NCBI RefSeq assembly: GCF_000282535.1
Contig: NZ_AKJC01000136.1
Coordinates: 1-38,761, forward strand
DNA length: 38,761 nt
Direction: 5' to 3'
Origin: Pseudomonas sp. GM84
Lineage (GTDB): Bacteria; Pseudomonadota; Gammaproteobacteria; Pseudomonadales; Pseudomonadaceae
Shown here: positions 23,796 through 31,883 of the stretch, one piece after another
How the letters are laid out: the number at the start of each line of letters is the position of its first letter
Position numbering within the stretch: the stretch's first letter is position 1
Made by a program: the position numbers and the translations under genes
The notes under the pieces: generated by a model
The model's input: only the letters and a program-made list of their open reading frames with translations
The model's database searches: none
What the model was told of the DNA's origin: nothing

Positions 23796-24128
23796 ATGAC
23801 CTTCGATGATTGCGATCACGCCCCCCCAGTCGCACTCACGGCTCGGGACGTGTGCCAAATCCTGCGAGAAGTCGTGTTCGGACGCCGGACGATGGCTAAG
23901 GTAGGCAACCAGAGCTGGGGCGAGGTGTACGCCTGCCACTTTGATGTGGACATCGAAGGGTGGCGAGTCACGCTCTATAACGATTGCGATGAACTCGACT
24001 ACTGCGAGCACTGTGTGAGTCCGGATGGGAAGCGCTGGGATTTCGATCCAGGTGATCGCACAGATCCGATTGCTCTGTTATCTACCTGGGAGCATCAATC
24101 CCTTGAACGGATGCTGAAAGCCCTGTAA
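23796..24128 (+). CDS. Small conserved Pseudomonas protein, function unknown
   Basis: About 110 residues. The core LTARDVCQILREVVFGRRTM, the YACHFDVDIEGWRVTLYNDCDELDYCEHC segment and the ending STWEHQSLERMLKAL match a small soluble family I recall as common in Pseudomonas (I believe catalogued as DUF7693). The function is unknown. Two cysteine pairs (CDELDYC, CEHC region) might bind a metal. The ATG at 23796 is chosen because family members begin close to the LTARDV segment; earlier ATG (23733) and TTG (23709) codons are in frame but pass through the repeat. It is followed by a 170-bp spacer. Confidence 0.75.
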   Translation: MTFDDCDHAPPVALTARDVCQILREVVFGRRTMAKVGNQSWGEVYACHFDVDIEGWRVTLYNDCDELDYCEHCVSPDGKRWDFDPGDRTDPIALLSTWEHQSLERMLKAL

Positions 24129-24298
24129 CGAGCGGTTGAGGGTGCCCTGTCGGGGCCTCGATGAAAGGTGGCGCTCGGTAATGTGTGGTAATACTGCCGT
24201 CGCCAGGCCTCCATCCTTCCTGGGATATGATCTGACGTTTATGGAAGGCTTTTCCTCAATAGCCTGTAAGAATATGGACTGGTAAGGACGCTTTATCC

Positions 24299-24910
24299 AT
24301 GACGAGCTGGAAAGCTTTCTATGAACGCACGGAAGAGCGTGCCCCCTCGCCGCTTCTCAGTCATGCAATGGGTTACGTCAAAAACCTCCGCCCCCTTCAG
24401 GCGGTAGACCTGGGGTGTGGCGTCGGAAATGAGGCATGGCAACTCATCCAGGCAGGCTGGCAGGTGTTGGCGATCGACAAAGAGCCTGAAGCCATCGCCC
24501 GGACGGTGAGGAAATGCTCGATGGACGATGCCCGTAAGCTACACGTCAAAATTGCAGACTTTGAATACCTCGCTGAGCTGCCACCTTCCAACTTGATCCA
24601 TGCTGGGCTTGCCCTGCCTTTTTGCCGTCCTGCCCGATTCGATCATCTCTGGAGTCAAGTGCGCCAAGCCCTGCTGCCTGGGGGCGTTTTCGTGGGGCAT
24701 TTTTTTGGATCGAGGCACAGTTGGGCAAGACAGGAAAACATGTCATTTCATAGCGTACAGGACGTTCAGAGGCTCGCTTGCGGACTCGAAATGCTCTTGT
24801 TGCGTGAAACTGAAACCCCTATGGTCATCGATTCCGAATCGGTGAATTGGCATCGAATCGATGTGATCGTGCGTAAACTTGATCAAGCCATGGATGTCCA
24901 GGCTGTATGA
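24299..24910 (+). CDS. Class I SAM-dependent methyltransferase
   Basis: 203 residues. Motif I AVDLGCGVGNEAWQL (about residues 36-50) binds S-adenosylmethionine; VLAIDKEPEAI is the acidic ribose contact of motif II, and LLPGGVFVGHFFG resembles motif V-VI. The N-terminal SWKAFYERTEERAPSPLL is like the TehB / thiopurine-methyltransferase-type small-molecule methyltransferases. The substrate is unknown. It stands alone in the accessory stretch and overlaps no neighbour. Confidence 0.85.
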   Translation: MTSWKAFYERTEERAPSPLLSHAMGYVKNLRPLQAVDLGCGVGNEAWQLIQAGWQVLAIDKEPEAIARTVRKCSMDDARKLHVKIADFEYLAELPPSNLIHAGLALPFCRPARFDHLWSQVRQALLPGGVFVGHFFGSRHSWARQENMSFHSVQDVQRLACGLEMLLLRETETPMVIDSESVNWHRIDVIVRKLDQAMDVQAV

Positions 24911-24996
24911 CCCGAATCGTCCTCCCTGGAGGGTCCTGCGCGCTGCCTGGACTGTGTAAGCTACTCACCTTTTGCCGTGTACCGTTGGAAGACCTG

Positions 24997-25185
24997 ATGA
25001 ATAAATTGATCCTGCCTGTCGCCATCTTCGTTAGCGTGATCATCGCTGGGAAAATATCCGAGCATTACGGCCTGGAGGGGAACTGGAAAATCGGAGTGCT
25101 CTGTCTGGTTGCGGCTGTTGTGCAAATAGCGGTTACCCGCTTTCAGCGCTCGCGACAGAAATCGGTGCTCGACTCGCGCAGTTGA
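24997..25185 (+). CDS. Small two-helix membrane protein
   Basis: 62 residues from ATG 24997. Two hydrophobic segments (LILPVAIFVSVIIAG and IGVLCLVAAVVQIAV) are joined by a short charged loop and end in a basic tail (RFQRSRQK). GGAAG upstream supports the start; a longer frame from 24907 has no hydrophobic or conserved content. No family was recognised. It may be an inner-membrane micropeptide. Confidence 0.6.
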   Translation: MNKLILPVAIFVSVIIAGKISEHYGLEGNWKIGVLCLVAAVVQIAVTRFQRSRQKSVLDSRS

Positions 25186-25241
25186 TGCGCAGGAGGCTCC
25201 GTGCGTAGGGTGGTCAATGCCCAAGCTTGGTTGAGGAACAG

Positions 25242-25835
25242 ATGCCAGACCTTGAATCACAACTGACCCGGATCCGCTCCGGTCAGATGTACAACGACCT
25301 GACGCCCGAACTGGTAGCGGCCAGGGAACAGACGGTGCTGCTGACGAATCAGTACAACAGCGCATTCTCCAGGCCCGCTAGCGAGCGTGAGGATATCCTC
25401 CGGCAGTTACTGGGTAGCTTGGGTACTTCTGTACATTTTGAACCGACCTTTCGATGTGAGTTTGGCCGGCACATTCACATCGGCAACAACTTCTACGCCA
25501 ACTTCGACTGCGTCATGCTCGATGGCGGCGGAATCACCCTTGGTGATGACGTGCTACTGGGCCCGCGCGTCGGCATCTACACCTCCAACCATGCAATCGA
25601 CCCCGCCGAGCGTGCAGCGGGAGGTTGCTATGCCAGACCCGTGAGGATTGGCAATCGCGTCTGGGTGGGCGCAGGCGTGCACATCAACCCGGGCGTGACC
25701 ATCGGTGAGGGATCGATCATCGGGTCCGGCAGTGTCGTTACTTCGGATATACCACCGCACGTCATCGCAGCCGGTGTGCCTTGCAGGGTAATCCGAGCGA
25801 TTACCGAAGCCGATAAGTCGGGATACACGCCCTGA
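25242..25835 (+). CDS. Maltose O-acetyltransferase-type (left-handed beta-helix) acyltransferase
   Basis: 197 residues. The N-terminal Mac domain is visible (RIRSGQMYNDLTPELVAAREQT). A left-handed beta-helix of hexapeptide repeats follows (HIHIGNNFYANFDCVMLDGG to GEGSIIGSGSVVTSDIPPHV). The catalytic His lies in YTSNHAIDP, and the family tail GVPCRVIRAI is present. These enzymes transfer acetyl from acetyl-CoA to sugars such as maltose, galactosides or chito-oligosaccharides. The ATG at 25242 with GAGGA upstream is preferred over a TTG at 25227. It is monocistronic as far as can be seen. Confidence 0.92.
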   Translation: MPDLESQLTRIRSGQMYNDLTPELVAAREQTVLLTNQYNSAFSRPASEREDILRQLLGSLGTSVHFEPTFRCEFGRHIHIGNNFYANFDCVMLDGGGITLGDDVLLGPRVGIYTSNHAIDPAERAAGGCYARPVRIGNRVWVGAGVHINPGVTIGEGSIIGSGSVVTSDIPPHVIAAGVPCRVIRAITEADKSGYTP

Positions 25836-25909
25836 GCGTTGTTCGCCAGGAGTGATGTCACCCCGCCAGCTACACTCAGTCGACACATGTCTGCACAGAG
25901 ACTGTCGCC

Positions 25910-26776
25910 ATGGCTACGCAAACCGCAATCGTGTTCGCTGGTGGCGGCAGTCTGGGAGCGGTGCAGGTCGGTATGTTGAGGGCCTTGGTCGAGGCCAATG
26001 TTCAATTCGACAGGGTGATTGGCGCTTCGGTAGGCGCTATCAACGGTGCCTATTTTGCGGCACGCCCCGACGCCCAGGGTGTCGAGACGTTGGCCGAATT
26101 CTGGCGAGGGCTGAGTCGAACCGACATCTTCCCCCTGTCTTGGCTCGATACCTGTAGAGGGCTGATCAGCCGACGCGGTTTTCTGCTGCAGCCGGAAGCG
26201 TTGCACCGATTGCTGGGTCAGGCGCTGCCTATTCATCGCATCGAGGATGCGCAACTGCCCCTGCATATCGTCACCACCAATCTGCTCAGTGGTGCCGAGA
26301 CCGTTCTATCCAGTGGCGAACTTGAGCAAGCGTTACTGGCCAGTGCTGCCATCCCGCTGGTGTTCCCTTGCGTACAGATCGGCGACCAGTTTCTGGTGGA
26401 TGGCGCCGTGGCCAGCAATACGCCGATTTCGACTGCTGTAGCACTAGGCGCCAGCAACGTCGTGGTCATCCCCACCGGGATCAGCTGCGCCCTGACACGG
26501 CCGCCGAGAGGGCTGGTTGCCCTGGCCCTGCACACCGTCAACTTGATGAGCATGCGGCAGCTGGTGAGTGACATCGAACACTTTTGCACGCGCACCAACC
26601 TGCACATCGTGCCGCCCCTGTGCCCTGTGGATGTCTCCGTGTTCAACTTCGAGCAGACCGAATCACTGCTGGAGCGTGCCTATCAGCAGACGCTTCGATG
26701 GCTGGAGCACGGCGGGCTTGAACGAACCAAGGTGCCGGGTGCCCTCACCATTCACTCTCATGCCCATGAGCACTGA
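25910..26776 (+). CDS. Patatin-like phospholipase
   Basis: 288 residues with the patatin serine-aspartate dyad. An oxyanion glycine loop FAGGGSLGAVQ lies at about 9-19, the nucleophile elbow is GASVG (about residue 40), and the catalytic Asp is in LVDGAVASN. No signal peptide is present, so it acts in the cytoplasm or at the inner membrane. Patatin-like enzymes hydrolyse phospholipids or neutral lipids. It ends 10 bp from the convergent thymidylate-kinase-like gene. Confidence 0.93.
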   Translation: MATQTAIVFAGGGSLGAVQVGMLRALVEANVQFDRVIGASVGAINGAYFAARPDAQGVETLAEFWRGLSRTDIFPLSWLDTCRGLISRRGFLLQPEALHRLLGQALPIHRIEDAQLPLHIVTTNLLSGAETVLSSGELEQALLASAAIPLVFPCVQIGDQFLVDGAVASNTPISTAVALGASNVVVIPTGISCALTRPPRGLVALALHTVNLMSMRQLVSDIEHFCTRTNLHIVPPLCPVDVSVFNFEQTESLLERAYQQTLRWLEHGGLERTKVPGALTIHSHAHEH

Positions 26777-26786
26777 ATGAGGTACT

Positions 26787-27398
26787 TCAGCGCAGGACGC
26801 TATAGATCTCGGAGACAATCTGCATCGTTGCGTCTTCTATCGTTCCTTCATTTCGGCATAACACCCAGCCATGTTCTGCAACCGCTCGCTCGAACGCCTG
26901 GGTACTCGCAACTTGTTCTTCCAGCTTGTACATCACGGTACTGCTCAGCCCACGCGTGCGTGACGCTGCCCTCGCCCATGAAATTTCCGGGTCGGTTACA
27001 ACCCCGACATGCAGGTCTGGCACGCGCACGTTTCGATCCATGTTCAACTGCAGGATCTCTGCAAACGGAAGCAGCCGGCGAAATGCGGCATCAGAGGGGT
27101 ACCAGCGATCAATCAGGATGATGCTATCGACTGGCTGTTTAGGCAGCACATGCTGGGAAATCCAGGCACGGCTATCAGCAAAGCGCTCACAAACCCCCAA
27201 CTCCAGCTCCCGGCGGGGATGTCTGACGAGTTGATTGACCAGGGCCATGGTTTCACCCCTGAAGGGATCGCTTTTTTTCTCGCAAAGCCGGATCACTTTC
27301 TTGTTGTCTGCCCTCAGTGCTGCCGTAACGGCCTCCAAAAGCGTGGTCTTGCCGGTGCCCTTGGGCCCATCTAGCGAAATAAACAGCGGACGATTCAT
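26787..27398 (-). CDS. Thymidylate-kinase-like P-loop kinase
   Basis: 203 residues. The Walker A motif GPKGTGKTT is at about 11-19, the DR[YW] substrate-binding motif is in LIDRWYPSDAAFRR, and an Arg-rich lid region SWARAASRTRG is visible. These match the dTMP-kinase fold. The housekeeping tmk is normally found beside holB and pilZ, which are absent here, so this is probably a second nucleotide-kinase-like protein of unknown specificity. It lies 91 bp downstream of the lipoprotein gene on the same strand. Confidence 0.8.
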   Translation of the reverse strand: MNRPLFISLDGPKGTGKTTLLEAVTAALRADNKKVIRLCEKKSDPFRGETMALVNQLVRHPRRELELGVCERFADSRAWISQHVLPKQPVDSIILIDRWYPSDAAFRRLLPFAEILQLNMDRNVRVPDLHVGVVTDPEISWARAASRTRGLSSTVMYKLEEQVASTQAFERAVAEHGWVLCRNEGTIEDATMQIVSEIYSVLR

Positions 27399-27489
27399 TC
27401 TTCAAAATACGATTGAGAGTTGAAAACCAGCGTTTCGCGGGAAGCGGGCTTACCGAGGTACCGGACCGCCCGCTCCTGCTGGTGCGGCG

Positions 27490-28191
27490 TTAGCGCCCGA
27501 GCATGACTGTTTTCAGTCGCGTCTGAGCCTGCTGGACGGTTTGGGCCTGGGTGTTCAGGTCCGCCAGCATAGCATTGAGCTCGGCCTGAACCTTGGGATC
27601 CGACACCTTCACGATCGGCCCGTTGATTTCGATCTTGGCCTTGTTCGCTTCCACGTAGTCGGCGATTTTCAGGCTGCTGTCGAGGGTGCCATTGATCTGC
27701 GGCAGCACCTCCAGGAAGGTATCAGCCGGTACGCTGACGGTGCGTTCAAAGGCCTTGTCGTAGACCACCTTGAGGTCTTCTGGCTGCTTGAGCTGGGCGT
27801 GAGCCGTGTCGGCCTTGGCCTTCTGCTCCTGCAGCTGGCTGCCCATGTCGTTCAGGCCGGTCTGCACCGCCTTGATGTCGTCACGGCGCGCGGTCACATC
27901 GTTCAGCGAGCGCACCGCGCCTTTTTGCATCAGGTTGCCCAACGGTTTGACAGCTGCATCCATCGCGCCGTTGAAGTTGGTGATGACCGCATAGTGATCG
28001 CTGTAGGGACCGAACGCCTGGGTCTCGTCCGTGGTCAGCTTGGGCACGTGTACGCCTGGCTTGTCGACGATACGGGTCTGCAGGAATTCGCTGAAGGCAG
28101 CGCGTTGCTTGGGTTCATTGTCGCCGCAGGCAGCGAGGGCGAGAGGCAGTGCAAGGGCAAGCAGCCACTTGGGGCGGAACGAGACGTTCAT
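27490..28191 (-). CDS. DUF3053-type lipoprotein
   Basis: 233 residues. A type II signal peptide ends in the lipobox LAAC (Cys about 22), so the mature protein is lipid-anchored; Gly-Asp follows the cysteine. The mature part is mostly helical with coiled-coil-like stretches (DMGSQLQEQKAKADTAHAQL). It resembles the DUF3053 / YiaF family of unknown function. AGGAG lies upstream of ATG 28191. A weak GC-rich hairpin lies after the stop. Confidence 0.85.
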   Translation of the reverse strand: MNVSFRPKWLLALALPLALAACGDNEPKQRAAFSEFLQTRIVDKPGVHVPKLTTDETQAFGPYSDHYAVITNFNGAMDAAVKPLGNLMQKGAVRSLNDVTARRDDIKAVQTGLNDMGSQLQEQKAKADTAHAQLKQPEDLKVVYDKAFERTVSVPADTFLEVLPQINGTLDSSLKIADYVEANKAKIEINGPIVKVSDPKVQAELNAMLADLNTQAQTVQQAQTRLKTVMLGR

Positions 28192-28755
28192 GTCGGTGAA
28201 TCTCCTGAGGGTAAAGTAAGCACCACCCGGCACTGAGCGCGGCGTGGCGCGACAAGAATAGTGCTTTATGCCAACGGGTCCAACAATCTCCAGCATGCCG
28301 ATGGCGGCTCGACTCCCTCAAACCCCTGCCCACTCTCGCATGCGGCGCCAATGGAGAACATTTGTACTCCAGCCTCCTCGGTGGTCCTGATACCTAATTC
28401 CTGCGCAGGCTTTCCATCGGCAGGCGCCGGGTTGAAGCCCACGACAACCCGTGGCATCGCGCGATTCTGGATTGCTATCCAGGCGGGCAGGAACGCACAA
28501 CTGATCGAATAATGTTTGGTGTACAGCCCGCCAAGCGTGCTTTGAGCAGCGACGCAAGCCTGGGCGACCCCAAGCCCTGAGTCAGACCCTGTCCCCTCGG
28601 ACGGTCGGACGTTTCCTATTTACCTGCGATGCCCCCTCCATTGAGCCTTGTACCACGCGCCTTGCTCTGCACCCGTCTGCGGTTGAGCCGGCGCCCTTTT
28701 GCCAATGGAAAGCTGAGCCCTGCCGTGCAGGGTGATGCGTAGAGAGGAAAATAGA
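28192..28755. other. Spacer upstream of the T6SS effector with repeat and no gene
   Basis: This 560-bp stretch has no supported gene. It contains the second copy of GAGAACATTTGTACTCC (28354-28370). A minus-strand frame at 28266-28457 reads through it but has no start signal or recognisable domain. The last ~100 bp must hold the promoter of the effector gene, but no convincing -35/-10 pair was seen. Confidence 0.5.
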
Positions 28756-30606
28756 GTGGCTATCGGATACTTGATTCGTGTAGGTGACAAAACCACCTGC
28801 GGAGGCACTGTGCAGGAAGGCACCGCCCACTTCACACTGGATGGCGCGCCTTTGGCCCGCGAAGGGGATCGGGTTACATGTGGAAAGGACGGCAAAGCCT
28901 ATTCGATCGCGGGAGGCGTCCAGCACTTCATGCTGGATACCCTCGCAGCAGGTAGCTTGGACAGTGTCAGCACCTGTCCGTGTGGAGCTCGACTGATCAA
29001 CTCGTCGTTTGGCATAAGTTACAGGTCGGACAATGGCGCCTCCTGGGCATCGCCCGCCTCCGCACCTGACGTCGCGGCGAGGCCGCTTGCCGCTCGCCCT
29101 TCGTGGGGCGCGCCGCCCACGTCCGCCACGAACAGCTTGCTTGAAGAGGAGGAGGAAGAAGAGGCGCTGGAGCACGCAGGCATCGTGCTGCGACTCGGGC
29201 TGTTCTTCGACGGCACCGGTAACAACCAGGCCAACAGTGCCGCTACCGAGGGCTGCTATGCGGTCAATCTGGGAATGTCGCACGAGGTCGGTGAAGATAT
29301 TCGGCAGTATTGCGCCTCCTTCGGTTATGACGGCAAAGGCAACACGCCGGACAACAGCTACGGCAATGGGCCCACCAATGTTGCGCGCCTTCATGGCCTT
29401 TATCCGGATCAGACTGAGGAGCGGCTATCGCCAGAGGCCGACGAGGCTTATATACCGGTATACATCGAAGGCATCGGCACCCGCAGCGGCCTGAGTGACA
29501 CGCTTTACAGCCAGGCAAGCGGCAAGGGGGAAGCTGGTGTAGTGGCACGGGTTGAGCAGATGCCCGCACTGGCTTTGAAGCAATTACGTTTGTTTCAAAA
29601 TGCCAACCCTGGCCTGATGATACGTCGGATCGAGATTGACCTGTTCGGCTTCAGCCGGGGCGCGGCTGCGGCCAGGCACTGTGCCAATGACCTGCTAAAG
29701 GAGGCGGACAGTCTGCTGGCCCGCGCGATGCCCGTTGGAACTCCGGGCTTTATCGATACCTTCGCCTGGCGTCACCGCAGTGACTTTGCCCTCAACTTCA
29801 TTGGGCTCTACGACACCGTGGCAGGTATCGTCTCCCTGCGTGACGGCGACTTCAGCCCCCACAATGCCAAAAACCCTGGGCTTAATCTGCGGCTCACATC
29901 CGGCATGGCTCGCCAGGTAGTGCACCTGGTTGCCCGCGACGAGCATCGTCACAACTTCTCCCTCACCAAGACGGTACAAGACATCCAATTGCCTGGCTGC
30001 CATTCGGACATCGGTGGCGGCTATCTACCTTTGGCCCGCGAGAAACTGCTGCTGAGCAAGCCGGACAGCAGTCTCGAGCACGGCTCGCTCGCTAATGAGC
30101 GAAGCACCGCTTATGCGCGCACCAAGCAACGTTATTATCAGGAGGCCCCCCACTGGCTCACACTCGTGCCCCCCGAAGGTCTCGATATCGTCACCTGGTC
30201 GGTGCCTACCCAGCACCGGACGCCGAACACACAGGCGGAAAAACGCGTGTACGCTGCCATCGCCAGCGAGCGAGAAGTACGTGGCCATCTGTCCTTGGTG
30301 TATTTGCATATCATGCGCGAGATTGCGGTGCGAGCCGGGGTGGCATTTGAAGAAATCAACGACCGCCATCCGCATTTTTCTCTACCTACCGAGCTACAAC
30401 CCATCGCCGCCAAACTCCAGGCCTTTGCCCTGCGCGAGGCTTACACACCACTGACCGCTGAGGAAAATGCGCTGCTGCGCCGTCGCTACATCCACCTTTC
30501 GGCGAACTGGAATGCGGCCAGGGGGTTGAACAACAGTGCCCTGGATGCCTTGTTCATCAACCGACCGGCCAATGGCCGGCGACGCCAGGAGCATCCCAAT
30601 GAATAA
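28756..30606 (+). CDS. T6SS effector: PAAR domain fused to Tle1/DUF2235 phospholipase
   Basis: 616 residues from GTG 28756 (GAGGAA 7 nt upstream). The N-terminal PAAR-like domain (about 1-85) opens with IGYLIRVGDKTTCGG and contains a CPCG pair; it would cap the VgrG spike of the type VI secretion system. A linker with seven consecutive Glu (about 130-136) leads to a DUF2235 lipase domain of the Tle1 family: FFDGTGNN at 151-158, nucleophile GFSRGA (S300), acid LYDTVAG (D353) and His in GCHSDIGGGY (H416). The predicted role is phospholipid hydrolysis in rival cells. It is followed, overlapping by 8 bp, by three DUF2931 lipoprotein genes, the presumed immunity proteins. No T6SS structural genes or vgrG lie in the window, so it is an orphan module. 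Confidence 0.92.
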   Translation: MAIGYLIRVGDKTTCGGTVQEGTAHFTLDGAPLAREGDRVTCGKDGKAYSIAGGVQHFMLDTLAAGSLDSVSTCPCGARLINSSFGISYRSDNGASWASPASAPDVAARPLAARPSWGAPPTSATNSLLEEEEEEEALEHAGIVLRLGLFFDGTGNNQANSAATEGCYAVNLGMSHEVGEDIRQYCASFGYDGKGNTPDNSYGNGPTNVARLHGLYPDQTEERLSPEADEAYIPVYIEGIGTRSGLSDTLYSQASGKGEAGVVARVEQMPALALKQLRLFQNANPGLMIRRIEIDLFGFSRGAAAARHCANDLLKEADSLLARAMPVGTPGFIDTFAWRHRSDFALNFIGLYDTVAGIVSLRDGDFSPHNAKNPGLNLRLTSGMARQVVHLVARDEHRHNFSLTKTVQDIQLPGCHSDIGGGYLPLAREKLLLSKPDSSLEHGSLANERSTAYARTKQRYYQEAPHWLTLVPPEGLDIVTWSVPTQHRTPNTQAEKRVYAAIASEREVRGHLSLVYLHIMREIAVRAGVAFEEINDRHPHFSLPTELQPIAAKLQAFALREAYTPLTAEENALLRRRYIHLSANWNAARGLNNSALDALFINRPANGRRRQEHPNE

Positions 30607-31252
30607 GGTTCGCGCCGCCCTCTGTTTGGGGCTAATGCTCTGCTTCGCCGGCTGTGCCAACGGCGTGCCAAGACTACCCTACGATGCATGGTGGCTGGGA
30701 CTGTTTGCCCCCAACTACATGGAAGTGTGGATCGAAACTGCCGATGCGGTGGACGTACACGATCGTGTGTTCCGCGAGGTCATGAGTGGGATTCCCGCGA
30801 TCCAGACCCCCAAGAATCTTAAAGGCAATCCAAGAGGCTGGCCTGAACGGCCCGGGGCCGGGAAAAGCAAGCGGATACTCGGCGCCGACCTGCCCCGCCT
30901 GCTCTATGTACGCTGGCAGTCGCTGGTCGAACCGCAGACCTACGAGGTTTATATCGTTATCCCCGAGGTCACCCGGCAGGTGATGTTGAAAAGCGAAAAG
31001 ACCTATTGCGCATTTGATGGTAAATGGATCACCGACTATCGCGATGTGCTGACAGTCGGCCTTGCACCCGGTGGCATCGCCAGGGTCTGGCTCATGGGTG
31101 CATGCCTCTCCCCGATCGATGTAGCCCGGGTACAGGGCGAGGTGGTGAAGGAAGGCCCCTACTTGGGCAAGGCAAGCGGCTATTACCGATCGCCGAAGGC
31201 GCCATCCCAAGCTTACATCGACAAATTCGGGGTGCCTTATGGTTCCTGGTGA
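30599..31252 (+). CDS. DUF2931 lipoprotein 1 (probable T6SS immunity)
   Basis: 217 residues. The lipobox FAGC (Cys 19) predicts a periplasm-facing lipoprotein, the right place to block a periplasm-delivered phospholipase. The mature domain matches the DUF2931 family: PYDAWWLGLFAPNYMEVWIE, ADLPRLLYVRWQSLVEPQTY and a C-terminal AYIDKFGVPYGSW. It starts inside the end of the effector gene (8-bp overlap) with AGGAG upstream. Its last codons contain the start of the next copy. DUF2931 association with Tle-type effectors is known from other Pseudomonas; inhibition of this lipase is inferred. Confidence 0.9.
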   Translation: MNKVRAALCLGLMLCFAGCANGVPRLPYDAWWLGLFAPNYMEVWIETADAVDVHDRVFREVMSGIPAIQTPKNLKGNPRGWPERPGAGKSKRILGADLPRLLYVRWQSLVEPQTYEVYIVIPEVTRQVMLKSEKTYCAFDGKWITDYRDVLTVGLAPGGIARVWLMGACLSPIDVARVQGEVVKEGPYLGKASGYYRSPKAPSQAYIDKFGVPYGSW

Positions 31253-31862
31253 ACTTCGCGCCGCCATCTGCTTGGCTCTGCTGCTCTGCTTGGTCGGCTG
31301 TGCCAACGGTGCGCCAAGGCTACCCAATGATGCCTGGTGGCTGGGATTGTTTGCCCCCAACTACATGGAAGTATGGATCGAAACTGCCGATGCGGTGGAC
31401 GTGCAGGATCGTGTGTTCCGCGAGATCATGAGTGGGATTCCCGCGATCCAGACCCCCAAGTATCTTAAAGGCAATCCAAGAGGCTGGCCTGAGCGGCCCG
31501 GGGCCGGAAAAAGTAAGCGGGTACTCGGTGCCGACCTGCCCCGCCTGCTCTATGTACGCTGGCAGTCGCTTGTCGAGCCGCAGACCTACGAGGTTTATAT
31601 CGTCATCCCCGAGGTCACCCGGCAGGCGATGTTGAAGGGAAAAAAGACGTTTTGCCAAGCCGACGCTAAGTGGATCACCGGCTATCGCGATGGGCTGACA
31701 GTCGGCCTTGCGCCCGGCGGCATCGCCAGGGTCTGGCTCGTGGGTGCTTGCCTCTCCCCGATCGACGTAGCCCGGGTGCAGGGCGAGGTGGTGAAGGAAG
31801 GCCCCTACTTAGGCAAGGCACGCGGCTATTACCGACCTCCGAAGGCACCATCCCAAGCCTAA
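31239..31862 (+). CDS. DUF2931 lipoprotein 2, C-terminally truncated by a 1-nt deletion
   Basis: 207 residues. Lipobox LVGC (Cys 21) and a domain nearly identical to copy 1 until QA, where a TAA stop appears. Copies 1 and 3 read on through a further 12 residues ending PYGSW. Aligned to copy 3, one C is missing after GCCTA at about 31861, which turns the Tyr codon TAC into the TAA stop; the rest of the tail is still present in the next frame up to 31897. The start ATG lies 14 bp inside copy 1, so translation is coupled. The loss may weaken or abolish immunity function. Confidence 0.85.
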   Translation: MVPGELRAAICLALLLCLVGCANGAPRLPNDAWWLGLFAPNYMEVWIETADAVDVQDRVFREIMSGIPAIQTPKYLKGNPRGWPERPGAGKSKRVLGADLPRLLYVRWQSLVEPQTYEVYIVIPEVTRQAMLKGKKTFCQADAKWITGYRDGLTVGLAPGGIARVWLVGACLSPIDVARVQGEVVKEGPYLGKARGYYRPPKAPSQA

Positions 31863-31883
31863 TCGACAAGTTCGGGGTTCCTT

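Noticed and set aside
27440..27475. GC-rich inverted repeat after the DUF3053 lipoprotein as a terminator
   Set aside because: GCGGGC/GCCCGC arms have a long loop and no T-tract on the minus strand, so termination cannot be claimed.
28266..28457. Minus-strand 63-codon frame upstream of the T6SS effector
   Set aside because: No ribosome site, no recognised family, and part of it is the dispersed 17-bp repeat; treated as spacer.
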